Source: JACVRX01 sp046726315
GTDB taxonomy: Bacteria > Actinomycetota > Actinomycetes > Jiangellales > Jiangellaceae
Assembly: GCA_046726315.1 (NCBI GenBank)
Contig: JBKPAG010000029.1
Coordinates: forward strand, 1 to 64,000
DNA: 64,000 nucleotides
Direction of reading: 5' to 3'
The first letter of the stretch is position 1. Each line of letters starts with the position of its first letter. A program made the translations under genes and the position numbers. The notes under the pieces are model-generated. The model was not told the DNA's origin and did no database searches. It saw nothing but the letters and a program-made list of their open reading frames with translations. Shown here one piece after another: positions 59,833 through 64,000 of the stretch.

Positions 59833-60536
59833 TCAGGCCCCTTCAACAGCCTGGCGGCGGTGTCCGGGTCGGTGGGTCCCTCTCCGTATGACGGACAGAG
59901 CCGGGCGAGCGCACACGCGCCGCAGGCGGGCCGCCGTGCGTGGCAGCACCGGCGACCGTGCCAGATCAGCCGGTGCGACAGGATCGTCCACTCCGGCTTC
60001 GGAATCAGCGCCGCCACGTCGGCTTCGACCTTGTCCGCGTCGGTGTTGACCGTCCAGCCGAATCGGCGCGCGAGCCGCTTGAAGTGGGTGTCGACCGTGA
60101 TGCCGGGTACGCCGAACGCGTTTCCGAGCACGACGTTCGCCGTCTTGCGGCCGACGCCTGGGAGAGTCACCAAGTCCTCGAGCCGGCCGGGAACCTCCCC
60201 GTCGAACCGCTCGACCAGGGCCTGCGACAACCCAATGATCGACTGCGTCTTGGCCCGAAAGAATCCCGTGGACTGGATGATCGCCTCGACGTCGGCGCGA
60301 TCCGCGGCCGCCAGATCGGCCGACGTCGGGTATTTCGCGAACAGTGTCGGCGTGACCATATTGACCCGCACATCGGTGGTCTGCGCCGACAAGACGGTGG
60401 CAATGAGCAGCTCGAACGGGGAGGTGAAGTCGAGTTCGCAATGCGCATCGGGATAGACCAGTGCCAACTCACGATTGATACGCCGGGCCCGGCGGACCAG
60501 CGCTAGGCGCGACTCCGGGGACGCAGCGGCGGGCAT
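59829..60536 (-). CDS. nth: Endonuclease III
   Basis: 235 residues. FELLIATVLSAQTTDVRVNM, LVTLPGVGRKTANVVLGNAF (HhH with catalytic Lys), GITVDTHFKRLARRFGW (catalytic Asp in TVDTH) and the [4Fe-4S] site CHARRPACGACALARLC (C-x6-C-x2-C-x5-C). It removes oxidised pyrimidines and nicks abasic sites. Start at 60536 gives a 20-residue lead before the fold. First gene of the nth-NUDIX-marP operon; divergent from crp. Confidence 0.95.
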   Translation of the reverse strand: MPAAASPESRLALVRRARRINRELALVYPDAHCELDFTSPFELLIATVLSAQTTDVRVNMVTPTLFAKYPTSADLAAADRADVEAIIQSTGFFRAKTQSIIGLSQALVERFDGEVPGRLEDLVTLPGVGRKTANVVLGNAFGVPGITVDTHFKRLARRFGWTVNTDADKVEADVAALIPKPEWTILSHRLIWHGRRCCHARRPACGACALARLCPSYGEGPTDPDTAARLLKGPE

Positions 60537-60666
60537 CGCCCCAGCCTAAGAGGTCACCGACGGCGGCGGCGCCGGCGCTCTGTTCCCGTCCCATGCTGGC
60601 CGATGATCCGCCATGATGAGACCGAGAACGTTCGGTAGCCCACGGGTCGTGGACAAGGAGGCGCTC

Positions 60667-61341
60667 GTGGACGACGTGCTGCGCAGTGCGCCGCTGTTCC
60701 GCGAGCTCGACGACGAGGCCGCCGCCGCTTTGCGGTCGTCGATGGTCGAGGTCCGCCTGGTTCGCGGCGAGGTCCTGTTCCGCGAGGGCGACGAGGGCGA
60801 CCGCGTCTACGTCGTCATCAGCGGCAAGATCAAGCTCGGCAAGACGTCCCCGGATGGGCGGGAGAACCTGTTGGCCCTGCTGGGCCCGGGGCAGATGTTC
60901 GGGGAACTGTCGGTATTCGATCCCGGGCCGCGCAGCGCCACCGTCACGGCCGTTACTGACACGACCCTGCTCGGACTGGGCCATACCGATCTTCTCCCGT
61001 GGCTCACCGGTCGACCCGAGGTGGCGCGTGGCTTGCTGCTCCAGTTCGCTCAGCGGCTGAGGCGATCCAACGACACCCTGGCCGACCTGGTGTTCTCCGA
61101 CGTTCCCGGCCGGGTGGCCAAGCAACTGCTGGAGCTGTCGACGCGGTTCGGCGTTGTCTCGGATGAGGGCGTCCGGGTCGTACACGATCTCACTCAGGAA
61201 GAGCTGGCTCAGCTGGTCGGCGCCTCGCGCGAGACCGTCAACAAGGCGCTTGCCGACTTCGCCGGACGCGGGTGGTTGCGGCTCGAGCAGCGGTCGGTCG
61301 TGCTGCTCGACATCGAGCGGCTGCGCCGCCGTGCGCGCTAG
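60667..61341 (+). CDS. crp: Crp/Fnr-family regulator, cAMP-receptor-type
   Basis: 224 residues, the same length as mycobacterial CRP (Rv3676). The cyclic-nucleotide-binding domain has MFGELSVFDPGPRSATVTAV (phosphate-binding cassette with Glu and Arg-Ser), and the C-terminal winged helix DLTQEELAQLVGASRETVNK, ALADFAGRGWLRLEQRSVV. Regulates carbon metabolism and stress genes after binding cAMP. GTG 60667 lies 6 bases after AAGGAGG; the earlier ATG 60613 would add 18 residues without family character. Divergent from nth. Confidence 0.93.
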   Translation: MDDVLRSAPLFRELDDEAAAALRSSMVEVRLVRGEVLFREGDEGDRVYVVISGKIKLGKTSPDGRENLLALLGPGQMFGELSVFDPGPRSATVTAVTDTTLLGLGHTDLLPWLTGRPEVARGLLLQFAQRLRRSNDTLADLVFSDVPGRVAKQLLELSTRFGVVSDEGVRVVHDLTQEELAQLVGASRETVNKALADFAGRGWLRLEQRSVVLLDIERLRRRAR

Positions 61342-61402
61342 CGCTCCGAAGCCCACGTCTGCGTCCTTTCGTGCCGCCGCCACTCGATGTCGAGCTGCAC
61401 GC

Positions 61403-62152
61403 TCACCCACTGTCTTCGGTGAGGTAGTCGAGTTGGGCGCGGACGGATAGCTCTGCGGCGGGCCACAGCGCCCGGTCCACATCGGCATAGACGATTTCGA
61501 CGACCTCGCCGGGTGACCGGGCTCCGGCTGCCAGAGCCGCACGCACCTGGTCGAGGCGTTCGCGCCGGTGGGCGAGGTATTCCGCTGCGACCGCGGCGAC
61601 GTCGGGTCGGACCGGGCCGTGGCCGGGAAGCAACACCAGGCCCCGTAATTCGCGGAGGCGGCCCAGGGACTGCAAGTACGGGCCGAGCCGGCCATCCGGG
61701 TGGGCGACGACGGTGGTGCCCCGGCCCAAGATGGTGTCGCCCGTGAGGACGCCGGCCTGCTCACCGGCGCGAACCACGAACGACATCGAGTCGACCGTGT
61801 GGCCCGGCGTGTGCAACACCTCGATGTGCAGCCCGGCGATCTCGAGAGTCGCGCCGCCGACGAGTGGGGCGCCGCCGACACATAGCCGTGGGTCCATTGC
61901 GCGGACCGGGGCGCCGGTCATCTCGTAGAACCGGCCGGCTGCCTCGGAGTGATCGAGATGACCGTGGGTGAGCAGCGTTCCGGCGACCGGCCCCAGCGCC
62001 GCGACTGCCCGCAGGTGCCCGTCGAGCAATGGCCCTGGATCGACCACCACGTTTTCCGACCCAGCAGACAACACATAGGTGTTGGTGCCCTCCAGCGTCA
62101 TCGGACCCGGGTTGTCGGCGCGCACGAGCCGGCACCACGTCGGAAGCATCAC
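61403..62152 (-). CDS. Metallo-beta-lactamase-fold hydrolase
   Basis: 249 residues. TLLTHGHLDHSEAAGRFYEM is the H-x-H-x-D-H zinc motif; further ligands in LHTPGHTVDSMSF and GVLTGDTILGRG, VLLPGHGPVRPD. C-terminal helical segment (AAEYLAHRRERLDQVRAALA). Close in type to Rv3677c, human LACTB2-like RNases or hydroxyacylglutathione hydrolases. ATG 62152 overlaps the upstream NUDIX stop (ATGA). Convergent with crp, 61 bases apart. Confidence 0.88.
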   Translation of the reverse strand: MMLPTWCRLVRADNPGPMTLEGTNTYVLSAGSENVVVDPGPLLDGHLRAVAALGPVAGTLLTHGHLDHSEAAGRFYEMTGAPVRAMDPRLCVGGAPLVGGATLEIAGLHIEVLHTPGHTVDSMSFVVRAGEQAGVLTGDTILGRGTTVVAHPDGRLGPYLQSLGRLRELRGLVLLPGHGPVRPDVAAVAAEYLAHRRERLDQVRAALAAGARSPGEVVEIVYADVDRALWPAAELSVRAQLDYLTEDSG

Positions 62153-63012
62153 GTCCGATCACCCGGGTCGTCGCCAGGAAACGCGGCCTCGCCGGGAAGC
62201 ACCAACCTGATCTCTCCGGCTTGGTCGACCCAGCCTGGCATGACAGTTTCGATCGAACGGTTGTCTGCGGCGGCCATGGCGTCGGCCACTGTTCTGACGG
62301 AGGCGAGCTGGTCGAGTACAACCCACGTCGGCGGCAGCATGACGGCCTGGCCGCTCTCCGCGGCGGCGATGGCGTCGCGCGGTCGAACCCAGGCTGCCCG
62401 GTCGGCTTCTCCCGACACGTCCCGCGCCTGCTGACCGTCGGGCAGCGCCGCGAGAAAGAACCAGGTGTCGTACCGGCGCGGCTCGAACCGTGGCGTGACC
62501 CAGTGCGCCCATGGCCGCAGCAGGTCGGCTCGTACGGCGAGACCACGCCGCTCGAGCACGTCGGCCAGCGTCACCTTCCGGGCGACCAGTGCTTGCCGGG
62601 CACCGTCCCACGCCGCTCCGATGGGCACGATGGGCGACCGGTCCGGCAGCGAGGCCAACATGACGCCGGACTCCTCGAACGTCTCGCGGATGGCCGCACA
62701 CACATATCCCCGGGCCGCTGGTTCCGCCGTGCCCAGCCGGCTCGCCCAATCAGCCGGAGACGGCCCTAGCCAGCCAACCGCCTCGTCGGCACCGTCATGA
62801 GCGTCGACCGCGCCCCCTGGGAACGCCTGCATGCCGCCGGCGAACGCCATGCTCTGCAACCGGCGCAACAGGTAGACCTCGAGACCGGCGGTCGCGTCGC
62901 GAACCAGCACGACCGTGGCGGCCGGTCGCGCCGTGACCGGCGTCAGCCTCCCGGCGACGAACTCGCGAGCCCGCTCGGCATATGCCGGCGGCAGGGAGCG
63001 CGACGAGGGCAC
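62149..63012 (-). CDS. NUDIX hydrolase
   Basis: 287 residues. MAFAGGMQAFPGGAVDAHDG and CAAIRETFEESGVMLA form a Nudix box split by an insertion, as in the longer NUDT7/NUDT19-like branch. VTPRFEPRRYDTWFFLAALP, DRAAWVRPRDAI are also typical. Substrate may be a CoA or nucleoside diphosphate derivative. GTG 63012 lies 3 bases after the ridA stop; it is coupled to the MBL gene by ATGA. Confidence 0.85.
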   Translation of the reverse strand: MPSSRSLPPAYAERAREFVAGRLTPVTARPAATVVLVRDATAGLEVYLLRRLQSMAFAGGMQAFPGGAVDAHDGADEAVGWLGPSPADWASRLGTAEPAARGYVCAAIRETFEESGVMLASLPDRSPIVPIGAAWDGARQALVARKVTLADVLERRGLAVRADLLRPWAHWVTPRFEPRRYDTWFFLAALPDGQQARDVSGEADRAAWVRPRDAIAAAESGQAVMLPPTWVVLDQLASVRTVADAMAAADNRSIETVMPGWVDQAGEIRLVLPGEAAFPGDDPGDRT

Positions 63013-63015
63013 AGC

Positions 63016-63474
63016 TCAGCCAACTTCGACGACGAGCTCCACCTCGACCGGCGCGTCTAGCGGCAGGACCGGCACGCCCACGGCGCTGCGGGCATGCTGC
63101 CCGATGTCGCCGAAGATCTGGCCGAGCATCTCACTTGCGCCGTTGACGACCTGCGGCTGGGCGGTGAACGCCGGGTCGGACGAGACGAACCCGACGAGCT
63201 TGACGACGCGCGTTATCGCCGACAGGTCGCCCACCTGAGAGCTGATGGCGGCCAGCGCGTTGAGAGCGCACTGCCGGGCACACTCGTAACCCTCCTCGGG
63301 GCTGACGCCGGCGCCGACCTTTCCCGTGTGTATCAGCTCGCCATCGCGCAAGGGGAGCTGACCAGCTGTGTAGACGTACGACCCGGTACGCACCGCCGGA
63401 ACATAAGCCGCGACCGGAGCCGCAACCGGCGGGATCGTCAGCCCGAGCTCGGCCAGGCGTTCCTCAGGAGTCAT
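63016..63474 (-). CDS. ridA: RidA-family (YjgF/YER057c/UK114) protein
   Basis: 152 residues. VPAVRTGSYVYTAGQLPLRD, ECARQCALNALAAISSQVGD, ITRVVKLVGFVSSDPAFTAQ, QHARSAVGVPVLPLDAPVEV: the last has the Arg (HARSAVG) that in RidA binds the carboxylate of enamine/imine intermediates. It deaminates reactive 2-aminoacrylate-type products. ATG 63474 follows GGAGAAAG; it overlaps the DUF4177-like gene by 11 bases. Member of the leftward run DUF4177-ridA-NUDIX-MBL. Confidence 0.88.
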   Translation of the reverse strand: MTPEERLAELGLTIPPVAAPVAAYVPAVRTGSYVYTAGQLPLRDGELIHTGKVGAGVSPEEGYECARQCALNALAAISSQVGDLSAITRVVKLVGFVSSDPAFTAQPQVVNGASEMLGQIFGDIGQHARSAVGVPVLPLDAPVEVELVVEVG

Positions 63475-63628
63475 TCGGCTTTCTCCGCTTGAGGTAAGCG
63501 ACGACGTTCTCCGGGTTAGGGCCGGGCACGACCTGCACCAGCTCCCAGCCGTCCTCGCCCCAGTTGTCCAGAATCTGTTTCGTCGCGTGCACCAGCAGCG
63601 GTGCAGTCGCGTACTCCCATTTCGGCAT
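63464..63628 (-). CDS. DUF4177-like small protein
   Basis: 54 residues from ATG 63628: MPKWEYATAPLLVHATKQIL, DNWGEDGWELVQVVPGPNPE, NVVAYLKRRKPNDS. The W-E-Y strand, GEDGWELVQVV motif and final YLKR are typical of DUF4177. Its last codons overlap ridA, so the pair is translationally linked. Function unknown; an equivalent small gene precedes ridA in many actinobacteria. Confidence 0.8.
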   Translation of the reverse strand: MPKWEYATAPLLVHATKQILDNWGEDGWELVQVVPGPNPENVVAYLKRRKPNDS

Positions 63629-63655
63629 GCCGGCGAGCCTAGTTGTTGCGGGTCA

Positions 63656-64000
63656 TCAACGTGGTGACGCAGTTTCAGGATCGCCCAGAACCGCCCGGGT
63701 GTCGCCGTGATCAAGCCGGGACATGACGAAGGGGCGGCTCTCCGGCTGGGAGTGTGTGGGGTTCAACGCGTCAGCCAGCTTGCGCATGGCTGACGCAGCG
63801 CTCTCGCTCGCACTTGGCCCGAGCACCGCAAGGGTGGACATCATGGCGGCCACCTCCCGCAGATCGAACCCGATGGGAAGCACGGCGCCGGTGCGGAGGA
63901 GGCTCACTCCGCCTCCGCGGCCTTGGTACGCGTGCAGCGGGATCCCACTGTGACGGAGTCGCTCGACGTCGCGTGCGACCGTCCGTGACGACACGCCGAG
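63656..64000 (-). CDS. HTH regulator (YafY/DeoR-like), partial and lacking WYL domain
   Basis: The N-terminus is off the right edge. The visible 114 residues begin LGVSSRTVARDVERLRHSGI and PLHAYQGRGGGVSLL, the second half of a winged helix and wing, then a linker (LPIGFDLREVAAMMSTLAVL) and end with RPFVMSRLDHGDTRAVLGDP. The WYL ligand domain that normally follows is missing. It may be a short form or a truncated gene. Confidence 0.65.
   Translation of the reverse strand, partial: LGVSSRTVARDVERLRHSGIPLHAYQGRGGGVSLLRTGAVLPIGFDLREVAAMMSTLAVLGPSASESAASAMRKLADALNPTHSQPESRPFVMSRLDHGDTRAVLGDPETASPR

Noticed and set aside
1..64000. CRISPR array, rRNA genes, or antiphage defence operon
   Set aside because: No regularly spaced repeats, no rRNA sequence and no cas, restriction-modification or toxin-antitoxin pair recognised; the HNH gene alone is insufficient.

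Overview
The window is one GC-rich stretch of actinobacterial chromosome. Starts are often GTG, neighbouring genes commonly overlap by ATGA or GTGA, and many genes recall the Mycobacterium tuberculosis Rv3644c-Rv3678c neighbourhood: holB-like, topA, the Rv3654c-Rv3661 Tad locus, acs, the Rv3669/Rv3670 pair, marP-NUDIX-nth, crp, a metallo-beta-lactamase-fold gene and ridA. The extra genes and unusual fusions argue against Mycobacterium itself; a soil-type non-mycobacterial actinobacterium (Frankiales, Nakamurellales or Sporichthyales-like) is my inference, not a demonstration.

Layout. 1-4.2 kb: end of a [4Fe-4S]/CDGSH protein, a rhodanese fused in frame to a hydrolase remnant, an NhaA-DsbA fusion and an IS3-type remnant. 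4.2-12.3 kb: a catabolic cluster with an SRPBCC protein, a berberine-bridge-type flavoenzyme, two vicinal-oxygen-chelate proteins (one a two-domain extradiol dioxygenase), a SnoaL-like protein, an FAH-family hydrolase, a FadR-type regulator, a class II aldolase homologue without its zinc ligands, a 3-hydroxyisobutyrate-dehydrogenase-like enzyme and a YciI protein. Palindromic operators sit on the divergent promoters. 12.3-15.9 kb: decayed integrative element at tRNA-Thr(CGT), with an HNH gene running into a dead PPOX gene and a broken integrase carrying a GntR-type C-terminal domain. 16-26.7 kb: L,D-transpeptidase, lipoprotein hydrolase, PSP1/RicT, a helicase-associated/WYL protein, holB, tmk, topA.

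26.9-36.3 kb: ArsR regulator with MFS transporter, a peroxidase pseudogene, M28 peptidase, H+-pyrophosphatase, an RsbW/BldG-like switch pair, a LapA-like protein and an EamA exporter. 36.3-43.9 kb: Tad pilus locus (an M23 peptidase fused to a TadE-like segment, TadE, Flp-like DUF4244, TadC, TadB with an in-frame amber codon, TadA, Ssd) followed by the HAD gene. 44-52.8 kb: conserved gene, DJ-1/PfpI protein, acs, glpK-glpD and a CBS protein coupled to an ArsB/NhaD-type transporter. 52.8-55.1 kb: a phage-type lysis remnant between two copies of the transporter's 3' end. 55.1-64 kb: nhaA, holin-family protein, hydrolase, marP, NUDIX, nth, crp, MBL, NUDIX, ridA, DUF4177, and a regulator cut by the window edge.

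The most novel parts are the catabolic cluster with its paired, probably leaderless promoters; the short lysis island whose boundaries repeat the end of a transporter gene; and the Tad locus, where a cell-wall peptidase is fused to a pilus-type subunit while tadB carries a stop. All functions are inferred from sequence reading alone.
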